A stretch of DNA of 56,994 nucleotides from Clostridiales bacterium (GCA_031263985.1 JAISER010000039.1:1-56994), one strand, 5' to 3'. Positions 24,933 to 34,919 are shown, numbered from the stretch's first letter. The notes: a model not told the origin generated them from the letters alone. A program made the numbers and translations.

Positions 24933-26552
24933 ATGAAAAAAAAATTATTGATTTTGGTCGCGCTTGCCGCGACGTTATTGGCGCTAGTTATACCAAGCGC
25001 TAACGCGTTCGCAGCGAGCGACAACAGGATTACGTCTCAGCCTCAGGGCGTCCCGCTGAAAACGCTGTTTATCAATTCCGGGGGGGGCATTACTTCGCGT
25101 GAGGCGACAAACGGCGGAACCGACGATATTAAATATATATTGTCCGCTCCGGAGCTTGTAATAGAGCTTAAAGAAGACTTGCCGCTCGAAAGCATCATAA
25201 GGCTTACGCTTACGAACGCGAAATGGTTTTTCCGCGACCAACAGTCCGATGACGGGTTGACGGACAACTTACTGGGCGGCGGCGTTACCGCGACATATGA
25301 CAGCGCGGAGGGTTCGTGGACGCCCGAATCAGGCGAAAAATCGGCGGGGACTTATGTCAGGGCGGGGATACCGCCAAACGACGACAAGTCAATAAAAACC
25401 GCTAATTTAAAGTATAAGCTTTCCATTTCCGCCGTCAATGACGCGCAGGCTACTGTGACGTTCGCGGACGGCGGCAACAAAGGGGATATTATACGAATAC
25501 CCCTTGTTGTGAGGACATTGTCGGAAGGCGAATTTCTGGTCGCGATCGAAAGCGGGTTTTCGACTATAACTAGTTCTACGCTATGCTTTGGGTCTACGGG
25601 AGCTATAGGGATCGCGAACGAACATGAAAATGAACAAAAGGCGGAGACGCCGGTTCAGAGCGCGCTTGAAAGCCAAGTGGTCAAAGCTATAAAAGAGAAT
25701 AAAACGGTTGTTTTTGAGCTGCCTGACGAGATTGACAGGTATGAAACCCCAAGAGGCGTGTGGAAGCTGCTTTCAGAGGCTGGAAAAGCGTTTAAAGTGT
25801 CGCGCGGGAATGTAACGATAACTATACCGGGCGATATATATAAAAATGACGCCGTGAAAAACGCGAGCGAAATCGTGGCGGTCATAGCCAACAGTTCGGT
25901 AACCGCGGCGCCTGAAAGCGAAAAACTTATAGCGTTTGACGCGAAAAACGCCGATTTTTTTAAGAACGCCTATGAAGTCGGACTGTACGCCGACGGTGAG
26001 CCGGTTAAGTTCGGCGGGTCGCCTTTGTCCGTCTTGGTCAGTTTTGATACAGCTAAGTATACGGAGCATGAGCTTCAGAGTCTGACGTTTTATATCGATG
26101 GAGGATCGCGCGTCGCCGGTCGTTTAGAGGGCGCGTCATATGTGTTGGGCGCCGATGTGACGGGCGTCTATTACGCCGTAATAGCGCCGAACGCCGTGTC
26201 GATAAAGCTGGCTGTAGGCGAAAAAGCGTATATGATAAATTCCGTTCCGAAAGCGCTGGATGTGGCGCCGATAATACGCGGCGAACGCACGCTTGTTCCG
26301 GTCCGTTTCATAGCGGAAGCGTTCGGAGCGGGAGTTTTGTGGAACGATAGATCTAAATACGCCGTTATCAATTTTGGAGACAGGGAATTGACATTGACGG
26401 AAGGCGTTAATTTGCCGAATATGGACGTTTCGCCGATTATTATAGACGAGCGATTCTTTGTGCCGATACGATATATCGCGGAGAGCTTTGGCTCGGAAGT
26501 TAAGTGGGACGCCATAAACAAGACTGTCGAAATTAACCAAAGGCTAGGATAA
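24933..26552 (+). CDS. Secreted protein with C-terminal copper-amine-oxidase-N (stalk) domains
   Basis: A 539-aa exported protein. The signal peptide MKKKLLILVALAATLLALVI and the following residues end near residue 29 (NAFAA). The central part (about 30-430) is beta-rich without a recognised fold and carries a negative-charge-rich linker near 235-250. The C-terminus has two tandem stalk-type repeats (about 430-485 and 490-539), each with the PVRFIAEAFG or PIRYIAESFG motif and an IxGERTLVP or IIDERFFVP block. Such domains are cell-surface modules in Clostridia and do not imply copper binding. The ATG at 24933 is chosen for the GGAGGAG site 8 bases upstream. A large palindrome precedes the gene and a terminator follows it. 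Confidence 0.85.
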   Translation: MKKKLLILVALAATLLALVIPSANAFAASDNRITSQPQGVPLKTLFINSGGGITSREATNGGTDDIKYILSAPELVIELKEDLPLESIIRLTLTNAKWFFRDQQSDDGLTDNLLGGGVTATYDSAEGSWTPESGEKSAGTYVRAGIPPNDDKSIKTANLKYKLSISAVNDAQATVTFADGGNKGDIIRIPLVVRTLSEGEFLVAIESGFSTITSSTLCFGSTGAIGIANEHENEQKAETPVQSALESQVVKAIKENKTVVFELPDEIDRYETPRGVWKLLSEAGKAFKVSRGNVTITIPGDIYKNDAVKNASEIVAVIANSSVTAAPESEKLIAFDAKNADFFKNAYEVGLYADGEPVKFGGSPLSVLVSFDTAKYTEHELQSLTFYIDGGSRVAGRLEGASYVLGADVTGVYYAVIAPNAVSIKLAVGEKAYMINSVPKALDVAPIIRGERTLVPVRFIAEAFGAGVLWNDRSKYAVINFGDRELTLTEGVNLPNMDVSPIIIDERFFVPIRYIAESFGSEVKWDAINKTVEINQRLG

Positions 26553-26555
26553 GCG

Positions 26556-26594
26556 AAGCGCCGCGCTTCTTTGATGGAAGCGCGGCGCTTTTGC
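26556..26594 (+). terminator. Terminator of the stalk-domain gene
   Basis: Arms aagcgccgcgcttc (26556-26569) and gaagcgcggcgctt (26577-26590) are perfect complements with a 7-base loop, followed by a short T-run. Confidence 0.85.
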
Positions 26595-26605
26595 GTCGCT
26601 AATTG

Positions 26606-26830
26606 ATAGACTGAATTCAAATAGTCTTTTTCACGCCGGGCTTTGTTGCAAAGCCTCGCCGAACCCATTGGTTCGTATGCGTTTCGCGCCTGGCTCAACG
26701 CGAAAAATCCTCACCCCGGTTTGACAATGTCTCTGAGCAATCAATCTAAAGGCGCCGTTCCGACATGATTTGTCAGCGCTCATTTTGCGTATATTCTTTA
26801 AATACGCGGCTTTTGCGTTCGGCAAAAAGA
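26606..26830. repeat. Fragments of dispersed repeat families 1 and 2 between convergent genes
   Basis: Positions 26606-26735 match the body of family 1 (agtctttttcacgccgggc, then gcctcgccgaaccc and gcgaaaaatcctcacc), as at 3553-3650. Positions 26755-26830 match the middle of the family 2 copy at 6275-6345 (tgcgtatattctt, aatacgcgg). Terminal repeats are degraded. The region lies between the stalk-domain gene and aspS. Confidence 0.65.
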
Positions 26831-26942
26831 TGAGCGCGAATCCATCGAAGCCACGCGAATTGATTGGATGATTGGCTCGTTCGTTATGTCATCACCGCGG
26901 ATATAGAAATCAAGGAAAACGACATATTGATTCGTTTATTTA

Positions 26943-28715
26943 TCAGCTTACGACGTTTATTCCCAGTTCCTTCAATTGCGCTGAACTCACCGCGGACGGC
27001 GCTTCCGTAAGCGGGCAAGACGCGTCCTTTACTTTGGGAAACGCTATTACGTCGCGTATGGAGTCGCCGCCGGCGAGCAGCGCCGTGATGCGGTCCAGAC
27101 CGTAGGCGATGCCGCCATGCGGCGGCGCGCCGTATTTAAACGCCTCCAGCAGATATCCGAACTTATCGTTCGCTTCTTCGTCTGAAATGCCAAGCGTAGC
27201 GAACATTTTGCGCTGTATGTCGCCTCTGTATATCCTTATGCTGCCGCCGCCTATTTCGCTGCCGTTGAGTACAATGTCGTACGCTTTAGCGCGCGCGGCG
27301 GATGGATTCGACATATCGGCGTCTTCATCGGCGGGAGATGTAAACGGATGATGTTTGGCGTAAAAGCGTTCATCTTCCTTCGACCATTCAAAAAGCGGAA
27401 AGTCCGTTACCCAGAGCAATTCGAAAGCTTTTTTATCTATTATGTCAGTTTTGAGCGCTATTTCGCGCCGTAAGGCGCCGAGCGCGTCGAAAACGACTTC
27501 GTTTTCGTCAGCGCAAATGAGTATTAAGTCGCCGGGAACGGCGCCGAAAGCCGCCGTTATTTCGGCTAATTTGTCGACGCCGAAAAATTTGGAAAGGCTT
27601 GTTTTAAGCGTCTTATCCGGATTTATGGAAATCCACGCAAGTCCCTTCGCTTTATACGACTTCGTAAAATCGACGAGCGCGTCAATCCGCTTACGGGAGA
27701 AAGACGCGCAATTTCGGGCATTTATGCCGCGGACGCTTCCTCCGGCGTCTATGGCGCTTTGAAACGCCGTGAAAGCGCAGCCGCTGACGATGGCGGTCAG
27801 GTCCTTCAACTCCATGTCAAATCGTAGATCGGGCTTGTCCGAGCCAAAGCGTTCCATAGCTTCCGTATAAGTGAGGCGCCGTATAGGCAAGGATACGGTT
27901 ATGCCGGCTTCGGCGAAAACTCTTTGCAAAAGCCGTTCGTTTAAGGCTATTACGTCATCGACGTCCACAAAAGACATCTCTATGTCCACTTGCGTAAACT
28001 CCGGTTGGCGGTCGGCGCGCAAATCTTCGTCGCGAAAGCACTTGGTAATTTGATAATAGCGGTCGAAGCCCGCTACCATAAGCAGTTGCTTAAACAGTTG
28101 AGGGCTTTGCGGCAGCGCGTAAAAAGCGCCGGGATTCAAACGGCTTGGCACAAGATAGTCGCGAGCGCCTTCGGGCGAGCTTTTTGTCAAAACGGGCGTT
28201 TCCACGTCTATAAACCCGTTTTCGTCCAGAAATGAGCGAAAGGCTTTGGCGATTTTATGCCTCATGATAAAATTTCGCTGAACTTCGGGCCTTCTTAGAT
28301 CGATGTAACGATATTTCAGGCGCAAATCGTTGGACACGCCTTCGTCGAAAATGGAAAAAGGCGGCGTCTCAGACTCATTTAAAATTATGACGTCTGTGAC
28401 GTCGATTTCTATCTCGCCAGTCTTCATATCAGGGTTAACGTTTTCCGGCAGACGTTCGCGAACGGTTCCGGTCAGGGCGACGACGAACTCGCTTTTTATG
28501 GTCTTCGCCTTGGCGAAAATATCGCGCGGCGATTTTTCCTCGTCTAGAACGGCCTGAACCACGCCTGTTCTGTCGCGAAGAGTTATGAATATAAGCTGGC
28601 CTAAGTCACGGCGCTTATTTACCCAACCCATGACGGTGACGCCGCCGCCGACCAGCTTTTTGTCGACTTCGCCGCAATAATGGCTGCGCCGCGCGGCGCC
28701 TAGATGTTCGCTCAT
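26943..28715 (-). CDS. aspS: Aspartate--tRNA ligase
   Basis: A class II aminoacyl-tRNA synthetase, 590 aa, bacterial type. The N-terminal OB-fold anticodon domain (about residues 1-105, GWVNKRRDLGQLIFITLRDRTG) is followed by the catalytic core with motif 2 (FRDEDLRADRQPEFTQ) and motif 3 (AYGLDRITALLAGG). The bacterial GAD insertion domain lies at about 290-420. GGAGG is 7 bases before the ATG. It is downstream of hisS in the usual clostridial order, but separated from it by a 527-base gap containing a terminator-like hairpin, so it may be transcribed separately. Whether it is discriminating or also charges tRNA-Asn cannot be judged. Confidence 0.97.
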   Translation of the reverse strand: MSEHLGAARRSHYCGEVDKKLVGGGVTVMGWVNKRRDLGQLIFITLRDRTGVVQAVLDEEKSPRDIFAKAKTIKSEFVVALTGTVRERLPENVNPDMKTGEIEIDVTDVIILNESETPPFSIFDEGVSNDLRLKYRYIDLRRPEVQRNFIMRHKIAKAFRSFLDENGFIDVETPVLTKSSPEGARDYLVPSRLNPGAFYALPQSPQLFKQLLMVAGFDRYYQITKCFRDEDLRADRQPEFTQVDIEMSFVDVDDVIALNERLLQRVFAEAGITVSLPIRRLTYTEAMERFGSDKPDLRFDMELKDLTAIVSGCAFTAFQSAIDAGGSVRGINARNCASFSRKRIDALVDFTKSYKAKGLAWISINPDKTLKTSLSKFFGVDKLAEITAAFGAVPGDLILICADENEVVFDALGALRREIALKTDIIDKKAFELLWVTDFPLFEWSKEDERFYAKHHPFTSPADEDADMSNPSAARAKAYDIVLNGSEIGGGSIRIYRGDIQRKMFATLGISDEEANDKFGYLLEAFKYGAPPHGGIAYGLDRITALLAGGDSIRDVIAFPKVKDASCPLTEAPSAVSSAQLKELGINVVS

Positions 28716-29242
28716 TACAGAACCTCCAATAACAATAATTATTTTTTAGTCACAGCTGTCAGCCGGAACGACTCGTCAGCCGGCGTTTCATCTTAATATC
28801 TTGCGATTCGTTCGCGAAGTCCAGTGATTTTTCGATTGCGGCGGCCGCCGTCAAATATACGCTAAAAAATAGCGCGACGCTTTTCGCGCTTTCTCAGGCT
28901 TAAGCGGTTTATCCCCCGGCGATTTCTTGCCTTTTCCATCCATATAGCGCGCTCTCCGCTAATTAGGACTCGTCAAACGATATCTTGATGTTTTTCGCTT
29001 GCCCTTTCGCTGTCAGGCCGCGTTGTCGTCGGTCGCCATACCGCCCCGGGCATGTCTCCTTCCTCCGCCTTGCCTGACGACGAAATCGCGGCGTGGAATT
29101 TCATCAATTTATTGTTTGATGAATCCTTAAGAAGTTATTCTAATATATGACTATCCAATCGCTTCATGAAGCCGCGCACATGCGCGGCGCGGGGTCCGGG
29201 GTCGAAGACCTCGGCGGGGTTTGGGGCGGAGCCCCAAGGTCT
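28716..29242. other. Intergenic region between hisS and aspS
   Basis: Reading on the minus strand it holds, in order: a GC-rich tract (29165-29240) with the self-complementary cgcgcacatgcgcg and ggggcggagcccc; a 26-codon ORF (29053-28973) with GGAGG 8 bases before its ATG; and a terminator-like hairpin (28864-28890). I looked for a T-box GGGTGGNACCGCG motif and did not find it. Nothing else is recognisable. Confidence 0.45.
28864..28890 (-). terminator. Terminator-like hairpin 150 bases upstream of aspS
   Basis: On the minus strand agcgcga and tcgcgct (28884-28890 and 28871-28877 on the plus numbering) form a 7-bp stem with a 6-base loop, followed by ATTTTTT. It may end the hisS transcript or act as an attenuator for aspS. 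Confidence 0.6.
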
Positions 29243-30493
29243 TTATGACTTTTTTGGATAGTCATCTATTCTAAAGACTTCATCCAACGGCAAGTTCGAC
29301 GTTTCGCCCGTTTTCATGTTTTTTACGGACGCCGATCCGGTAATAAGCTCATTTTCGCCTATTATCACGCAGTAATTAGCGCCTATTCTGTCGGCGTGTT
29401 TGAGCTGCGCCTTTACGCCGCGCCCCATGATGTCAGTCTCCGCGGAGAAACCTCTCGCGCGGAGTCCGGCGGCTATTTCACGCGCTTTATATACGCCTCG
29501 CTCGCCTAACGATCCCACGTAGAACTCGACCGAATCCTTTTCATCGTCGTCGGGCATGGACATCATAATGCGCTCTATGCCGACGGCGAAACCGACGGCG
29601 CCCATATCAGGCCCGCCAAGCCCTGATATAAGCCCGTCGTAGCGTCCGCCGCCGCAAACGCTTCCTTGCGCCCCTATGTCGTCGCTGACGAATTCAAACA
29701 CTGTGCGCGTGTAATAATCCAACCCTCTTACCATCTTGGGCGAAACTTCATACTTCACACCCACGGAGTCCAGACAGCGCTTTACGGTTTCAAAATGCGA
29801 AAGGCATTCTTTGTCCAGCGTTTCTATGGGCGAAGGCGCGTCTTTTATTATTTCGCCGCAGTCGGGATTTTTGCAATCTAACGCGCGCAGCGGGTTTTTT
29901 TCAAACCGCTCTCGGCACGTCGGGCAGAGGTTGTCTAAATTATTCTTTAAAAACCCCTTTAAAACGCCGTTATACTTCTCACGGCGCTCAGCGCGGCCCA
30001 AGCTGTTTATGCAAAGCCTTACATTGTCAAGCCCTAACCTCGACAAAACGGTTCGCGCAAGCTCAATCACTTCCGCGTCAGCCTCCGGATTTTTAGAGCC
30101 GTAATATTCCGCGCCAAACTGATGAAATTGTCTAAGCCGTCCGGCTTGCGGCCTTTCATAGCGAAAGCAGGGGGATATATAAAAAAACTTACGCGGCAAA
30201 ACGTCGGCGTAGAGAGAGCGCTCTATAAACGCGCGGACAGCGGGCGCGGTTTCCTCGGGCTTAAGCGTTAAGCTGCGTCCGCCCTTGTCGGTAAACGTAT
30301 ACATCTCTTTTTGGACGATATCAGTCGTCCCGCCGGCGCTTCTTGAAAAAAGCTCAGTATATTCAAAAACAGGCGTACGTATCTCGCCGACGTGAAATTC
30401 CGCGCACACGGCGCGCGCCGCGTTTTCGATTTTGAGCCACTTAGCCATATCCCGGCCGTAAAGATCCTTCGCGCCTTTAACAGCCCGTATCAT
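29243..30493 (-). CDS. hisS: Histidine--tRNA ligase
   Basis: A class II synthetase of 416 aa. Motif 1 lies around TPVFEYTELFSR, motif 2 is RYERPQAGRLRQFHQFG near residues 113-129, the HisA histidine-binding block is RGLDYYTRTVFEF, and GGGRYDGLI follows. The C-terminal anticodon-binding domain (about 325-410) is complete. The ATG overlaps the hemZ stop codon as ATGA, so translation is coupled. It belongs to the relA-MBL-hemZ-hisS run. Confidence 0.97.
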   Translation of the reverse strand: MIRAVKGAKDLYGRDMAKWLKIENAARAVCAEFHVGEIRTPVFEYTELFSRSAGGTTDIVQKEMYTFTDKGGRSLTLKPEETAPAVRAFIERSLYADVLPRKFFYISPCFRYERPQAGRLRQFHQFGAEYYGSKNPEADAEVIELARTVLSRLGLDNVRLCINSLGRAERREKYNGVLKGFLKNNLDNLCPTCRERFEKNPLRALDCKNPDCGEIIKDAPSPIETLDKECLSHFETVKRCLDSVGVKYEVSPKMVRGLDYYTRTVFEFVSDDIGAQGSVCGGGRYDGLISGLGGPDMGAVGFAVGIERIMMSMPDDDEKDSVEFYVGSLGERGVYKAREIAAGLRARGFSAETDIMGRGVKAQLKHADRIGANYCVIIGENELITGSASVKNMKTGETSNLPLDEVFRIDDYPKKS

Positions 30494-31923
30494 CCTAAAA
30501 ACCTCCCGGCAAACTTTTCCTTGCGTTTAATCATCTCGTCAAAGCGCGCGATATACTCATCGGCGTTTTTTACGTTCGCCACGCGCTCCAGCTTGTTTTC
30601 GGCGGGTTCGTAAATTTTAGCGACAGCCCCGGCTCCGAGCGAAATTATCGTCTGGCCGTCGCTTATCATGCGCACGTTGTATACGCATTCGCGGCCTTCT
30701 TTGCAATACCCGACGTTTTCAAACTGGCCTACCATATTTTTCTGCCTGTACATGTAGTAGGGCGAAAGTCCCATTTCTTTGGCGGAGATCCGCGCGACCG
30801 CTATCATGTCGTCCGGCTTGGGGAAATTTCCAGGGCTTTTGTTCTCGCCGTCCAGCGTCTCGCGAAGCCTCGACGCGCGTTTTATAGCGAGCGTATGCAC
30901 GGTGACGCTTTCGGGCGACAGTTTCGCCAAAACGCTCATCGTCCGTTTTACGGTGTCCGCCGTTTCGCCGTCAAAGCCCACTATAATATCCGCGTTTATG
31001 TTATGGAAGCCCATTTCGCGCGCTAAATTAAACGCGCGTATAAAGCTCTCGGCTGTGTGCCCGCGCCCTATAGCTTTAAGCGTGCGGTCGTCAAGCGTCT
31101 GGGGATTGATCGCTATGCGCGTGACGCCGCGCTTTTTTAAAGTTTTCAGCTTTTCTTTCGTTATGGTGTCCGGTCTGCCGGCCTCCACCGTCAATTCCTC
31201 CGTTTTGGACAAATCGAACGTTTCGCCCAAAAAGCCAAGCGTACGGTCCAACGTTTTCGCGTCGAGCGCGGTCGGCGTGCCGCCGCCGACGTAAACGCTT
31301 TCCGGCGCGTTAAACCCCAGCCCCGCCGTAAACCGCGCCTCTTTCTCCAGACACGCCACATAATCGTCTATTTTATCATAATACTTAGATATGTCGTTCG
31401 ACACGAACGAACAGTAGAGACAGCGCGTCGGACAGAACGGAATCGATACGTAGAGGCCGAACCCGCCCGGCCCGCGCGCCAATATCTTTCGCTCCGCCCG
31501 CGCCGTTTCCATAGTGAGCGCGATTTTGTCCCGGCTCATATCGAACTCTTTTTCAAGATAGGTCTCTATATCCTCGTCGGAAAGCCCGGTTTTCGCGTGT
31601 ACGAGAGATGTCGGCCTTATGCCGGTGAACTTGCCCCACGCCAGCTTTTGACCGCTGTATGCGCCCAGAACGCGGTAAACGGAGTTTTTGACCGAGGCGC
31701 GCTCGCCGCCCTCAATTTCGCCTGTATAGCGACCGATAACGACGCCGTCGGAGTAAAGCGCCGCGCCGCATTTTTCATCTTCGATAAAACTCTCTATCGC
31801 TAAACCTTTCGTAAACGGCAGCTCTTCTTTTTTTACGCTTGTGAAACGTTCCATAGGGTAAAACGCCTGGCACATGGTCTGAAGCTCATGAAGATATTCA
31901 TGCCCCTTCGCGACATACAGCAT
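30490..31923 (-). CDS. hemZ: Coproporphyrinogen III oxidase-like radical SAM enzyme HemZ
   Basis: A 477-aa radical SAM protein of the HemN/HemZ family. The Fe-S motif IPFCPTRCLYC places C164, C168 and C171 in the CxxxCxxC pattern, and VYVGGGTPTAL and TVEAGRPDTI follow. An N-terminal extension of about 150 residues precedes the radical SAM domain, as in HemZ. In Bacillus it is linked to anaerobic haem synthesis, but many HemN-like proteins have other roles and no other haem gene is visible here. Its ATG overlaps the upstream MBL stop codon by one base (TGATG) and its own stop overlaps hisS, so the three are tightly coupled. Confidence 0.9.
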   Translation of the reverse strand: MLYVAKGHEYLHELQTMCQAFYPMERFTSVKKEELPFTKGLAIESFIEDEKCGAALYSDGVVIGRYTGEIEGGERASVKNSVYRVLGAYSGQKLAWGKFTGIRPTSLVHAKTGLSDEDIETYLEKEFDMSRDKIALTMETARAERKILARGPGGFGLYVSIPFCPTRCLYCSFVSNDISKYYDKIDDYVACLEKEARFTAGLGFNAPESVYVGGGTPTALDAKTLDRTLGFLGETFDLSKTEELTVEAGRPDTITKEKLKTLKKRGVTRIAINPQTLDDRTLKAIGRGHTAESFIRAFNLAREMGFHNINADIIVGFDGETADTVKRTMSVLAKLSPESVTVHTLAIKRASRLRETLDGENKSPGNFPKPDDMIAVARISAKEMGLSPYYMYRQKNMVGQFENVGYCKEGRECVYNVRMISDGQTIISLGAGAVAKIYEPAENKLERVANVKNADEYIARFDEMIKRKEKFAGRFLG

Positions 31924-32552
31924 CAGCGTCTAAAAAACGGATTGTTGGTCGATTCAAACCCTATCGTCGTAGGTTCTCCGTGTCCGGGATACGCCGTGAC
32001 GTCGCCGGGCAAAACGAATAATCTGTTTTTGACCGAGTTAAAAAGCGCGGACCCGTCTCCGCCGTATAAGTCCGTGCGCCCTATAGATAGAGCGAACAGC
32101 GTATCTCCGGAAAAAAGCGTCTTGTCTTTTTCGGAATAGTAGCATACGCCGCCCTTTGAATGCCCCGGCGTATGTATAGTTTTCAAGACGCCGCCGCCAA
32201 ACTCGATTTCGTCGCCATCGTTTAGCAATTTGTCGGGGACGATTTTGAAGCTTCGGCCCGCGCCGACGTATGAGTAATTTTTAGCGCTGTCAGCCAGCAT
32301 TTCGGCCTCCGCCGCGAAGGCGATTACGGGCGCGTCGAATTTGTCCCTTAGCGCTTCCGCGCCCATAAAATGGTCAAAATGCCCGTGCGTGAGCAATATC
32401 GCTTTAAGCGTAAGATTTTTGCGGTCGATGAAGTCGGCGACGCGATGTTCTTCGCCGCCGGGGTCGATCGCGACGCATTCGCGCGATTCGTCGTCGTAAT
32501 AGACATAGCAGTTTTCTTGTATAGGCTCTATGACGAAAGTTTCAATTTTCAA
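31923..32552 (-). CDS. MBL-fold metallohydrolase (glyoxalase II-like)
   Basis: A 209-aa cytoplasmic metallo-beta-lactamase-fold hydrolase. The dinuclear metal motif is LLTHGHFDHFMG near residues 54-65 (HxHxDH pattern), with further ligands in IHTPGHSKGG, FSGDTLF and AYPGHGEPT. Substrate unknown; relatives hydrolyse thioesters such as S-lactoylglutathione or act in other pathways. It starts at TTG with only a weak site and lies 48 bases after relA; its stop overlaps the hemZ start. In many Clostridia a D-Tyr-tRNA deacylase gene lies between relA and this gene; it is absent here. Confidence 0.88.
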   Translation of the reverse strand: MKIETFVIEPIQENCYVYYDDESRECVAIDPGGEEHRVADFIDRKNLTLKAILLTHGHFDHFMGAEALRDKFDAPVIAFAAEAEMLADSAKNYSYVGAGRSFKIVPDKLLNDGDEIEFGGGVLKTIHTPGHSKGGVCYYSEKDKTLFSGDTLFALSIGRTDLYGGDGSALFNSVKNRLFVLPGDVTAYPGHGEPTTIGFESTNNPFFRR

Positions 32553-32600
32553 GCTATCACGTCTCTTTCTGAATTATGTCCCTTCAGCGTTCTCGAGGTT

Positions 32601-34886
32601 TTACGACATGGCCCTGTCAATATCGCGTACGCCGGGCAAATTGAGAAGACGCTTATTAACGCGCTCGAGCTGAGTGCGGCTTGATATAAGGAGACCGATA
32701 TCGTAAATGGCCGTCGCTCCGCTGTTGGCGGTTCGGGCGTTGAGCGCTTGCACGGGGATGCGTTCTTCGGATATGACGCGCGATATGTCAGTCAGCATAT
32801 CGAGCCGATTTTCGCTTACGATTTTTATTTCAGCGCGATAGGTGACATTGTCGGCGTCTTTGTCATACATGCGCCATTCGGCGTCTATGAGTCTTTGACG
32901 ATCGATTTCATCCATGTTCAGTATGTTTACGCAGTCTGAGCGATGTATGGACACGCCGCGTCCGCGCGTCACGAAGCCGACGATTTCATCGCCGGGCACC
33001 GGACTGCAACATTTTGAAAAACGCACGTCGATGTCGCCGATGCCTCGAACGGTTATGCCGCTCTTTCTTTTATGTCTTTTTTCAACGGCGTCGTCATAGT
33101 CGCTCTTTAAAAGCTCCGGCTGTCGGTTTTTTTCATTTTCCTTGAGGCGTTCTTCCACAAGGCGGTTAATTACCTGGCCTTCTTTAAGCCCGCCATAGCC
33201 TATTACCGCGCAAAGCGCGTCCCAACCGTTAAGGCTGAACTTGTTGAGCGTCAGACGCTTGCGTTCGTCGCTGAGCAGGTCGGACAGGGCGTAACCCTTG
33301 CGCGCCGCTTCTTTTTCGAGCGCTTCGCGTCCCTTTAGTATATTTTCTTCTTTGTTTTGTTTCTTAAACCATTGATTGATCTTGCTTTTGGCCTGCGTCG
33401 TTTTGGCTATCGAAAGCCAGTCGGCGCTGGGGCCTTTTGAGTTTTGGCTTGTTATGATTTCGACGCGGTCGCCGGAATTGAGCTGGAAGTTGAAAGTGAC
33501 TATTTTGCCGTTGACGCGGGCGCCGATCATTTTGTTTCCTATGGCCGTGTGTATGGCGTAGGCGAAGTCTATCGGCGTGGAACCGCGCGACAGGCCGATT
33601 ATCTCGCCTTTGGGAGTAAAGCAGTATACATGGTCGGCGAACACGTTTAAATCGACTTTTATCGCGTCCAAAAACTCGTGGTTGTCAGACAAGTCTTTTT
33701 GCCATTCTAAAATTTGCCTGAGCCATGTTAGCTTTTCTTCTTCGCTGCTGGCTTTTATTTTACCGTCCATTCCTTCTTTATATCGCCAATGAGCGGCTAT
33801 GCCGTATTCCGCCGTGCGGTGCATCTCCCTCGTGCGCATCTGCACTTCCACCGGCTCCCCTTCAGGGCCTATGATGACCGTATGAAGGGATTGGTACATG
33901 TTGGGCTTCGGCATGGCGATGTAGTCTTTAAACCGGCCGGGGATAGGCGTGTACATCTCGTGAACGACGCCAAGGCACTCATAGCAGTCCTTATGGTCGT
34001 TGACTATTATGCGTACGGCGAACAGGTCGTAGATTTGATCCAGCGTTTTGTCCTGGCGTTTCATCTTTCGGTATATGCTGAAAAAATGTTTGGGCCGGCC
34101 GTCTACGGTGGCTTCTATGCCGTTTTGATGTATTCTGGAGGATATTTCGGAGACTATCTTTTGTATATAGGCTTGGCGCTCGGACTGCTTCCGGCTCACT
34201 TTGTCGGCGAGGTCAAAGTAAGCGTCCGCGTTTAAATAGCGAAAGGACAAGTCCTCCATCTCGTTGCGCAGCTTCGATATGCCGAGACGATGCGCCAGCG
34301 GACAGTATATGTCAAGGGTTTCCTGCGCTTTTTCCTTTTGCTTTTCCGCGCTCATGTGCTTTAGCGTCCGCATGTTATGCAGCCTGTCCGCTATTTTTAT
34401 CAATATGACGCGAATGTCTTTAGCCATAGCGATAAACATCTTGCGATAGTTTTCCGCCTGCAATTCCTCGCGGTAATTCTTGTCGCGCGCTTTATCCATT
34501 ATTATGTCATCAAACGTGATCGAGTCATCTTCCGGTTGGTTGGACTTGAAGTTGACTTCGATATTTTCAAGCTTCGTGACGCCTTCCACAATATCGGCGA
34601 CTTCAGAGCCGAACATCATCTCGATGTCTTTATATTCGTATTCCGTGTCCTCTATAACGTCGTGCAGTATGCCGGCGACTATGGACTCTATGTCAAGCTC
34701 GAGATCGGCGAGTATATACGCTACCGACAGCGGGTGAATGATGTATGGTTCGCCAGACTTGCGAATTTGCGTGCCATGCGCTTGCTGCGCGATGATAAAC
34801 GCTTTTTCGACCCGAGAAAGATCGGTTGACGGGTGGTATTCCTTTATGCGTCTTATCAGTTTTTCGAATATCTCGTTATGCTCCAT
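32601..34886 (-). CDS. relA: Bifunctional (p)ppGpp synthetase/hydrolase
   Basis: The stringent-response enzyme that makes and degrades (p)ppGpp. From the ATG at 34886 (GGAGG 9 bases upstream; an ATG at 34892 is too close) it is 761 aa with the full Rel layout. The HD hydrolase has H51 and H75-D76 (IIHPLSVAYIL, AGILHDVIEDT). The synthetase contains YKDIAMPKPN-like and QMRTREMHRTAEYGIAAHW. Then come TGS (CFTPKGEIIGL), the helical and zinc-finger-like region (FSKCCSPVPGDE, HRSDC) and a C-terminal ACT domain. The intact HD motif suggests hydrolase activity as well. It follows pepD by 33 bases and leads the MBL-hemZ-hisS genes. Confidence 0.96.
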   Translation of the reverse strand: MEHNEIFEKLIRRIKEYHPSTDLSRVEKAFIIAQQAHGTQIRKSGEPYIIHPLSVAYILADLELDIESIVAGILHDVIEDTEYEYKDIEMMFGSEVADIVEGVTKLENIEVNFKSNQPEDDSITFDDIIMDKARDKNYREELQAENYRKMFIAMAKDIRVILIKIADRLHNMRTLKHMSAEKQKEKAQETLDIYCPLAHRLGISKLRNEMEDLSFRYLNADAYFDLADKVSRKQSERQAYIQKIVSEISSRIHQNGIEATVDGRPKHFFSIYRKMKRQDKTLDQIYDLFAVRIIVNDHKDCYECLGVVHEMYTPIPGRFKDYIAMPKPNMYQSLHTVIIGPEGEPVEVQMRTREMHRTAEYGIAAHWRYKEGMDGKIKASSEEEKLTWLRQILEWQKDLSDNHEFLDAIKVDLNVFADHVYCFTPKGEIIGLSRGSTPIDFAYAIHTAIGNKMIGARVNGKIVTFNFQLNSGDRVEIITSQNSKGPSADWLSIAKTTQAKSKINQWFKKQNKEENILKGREALEKEAARKGYALSDLLSDERKRLTLNKFSLNGWDALCAVIGYGGLKEGQVINRLVEERLKENEKNRQPELLKSDYDDAVEKRHKRKSGITVRGIGDIDVRFSKCCSPVPGDEIVGFVTRGRGVSIHRSDCVNILNMDEIDRQRLIDAEWRMYDKDADNVTYRAEIKIVSENRLDMLTDISRVISEERIPVQALNARTANSGATAIYDIGLLISSRTQLERVNKRLLNLPGVRDIDRAMS

Positions 34887-34919
34887 AATCATTCACCTCC
34901 TTAGCGTCATGATCTTAGC

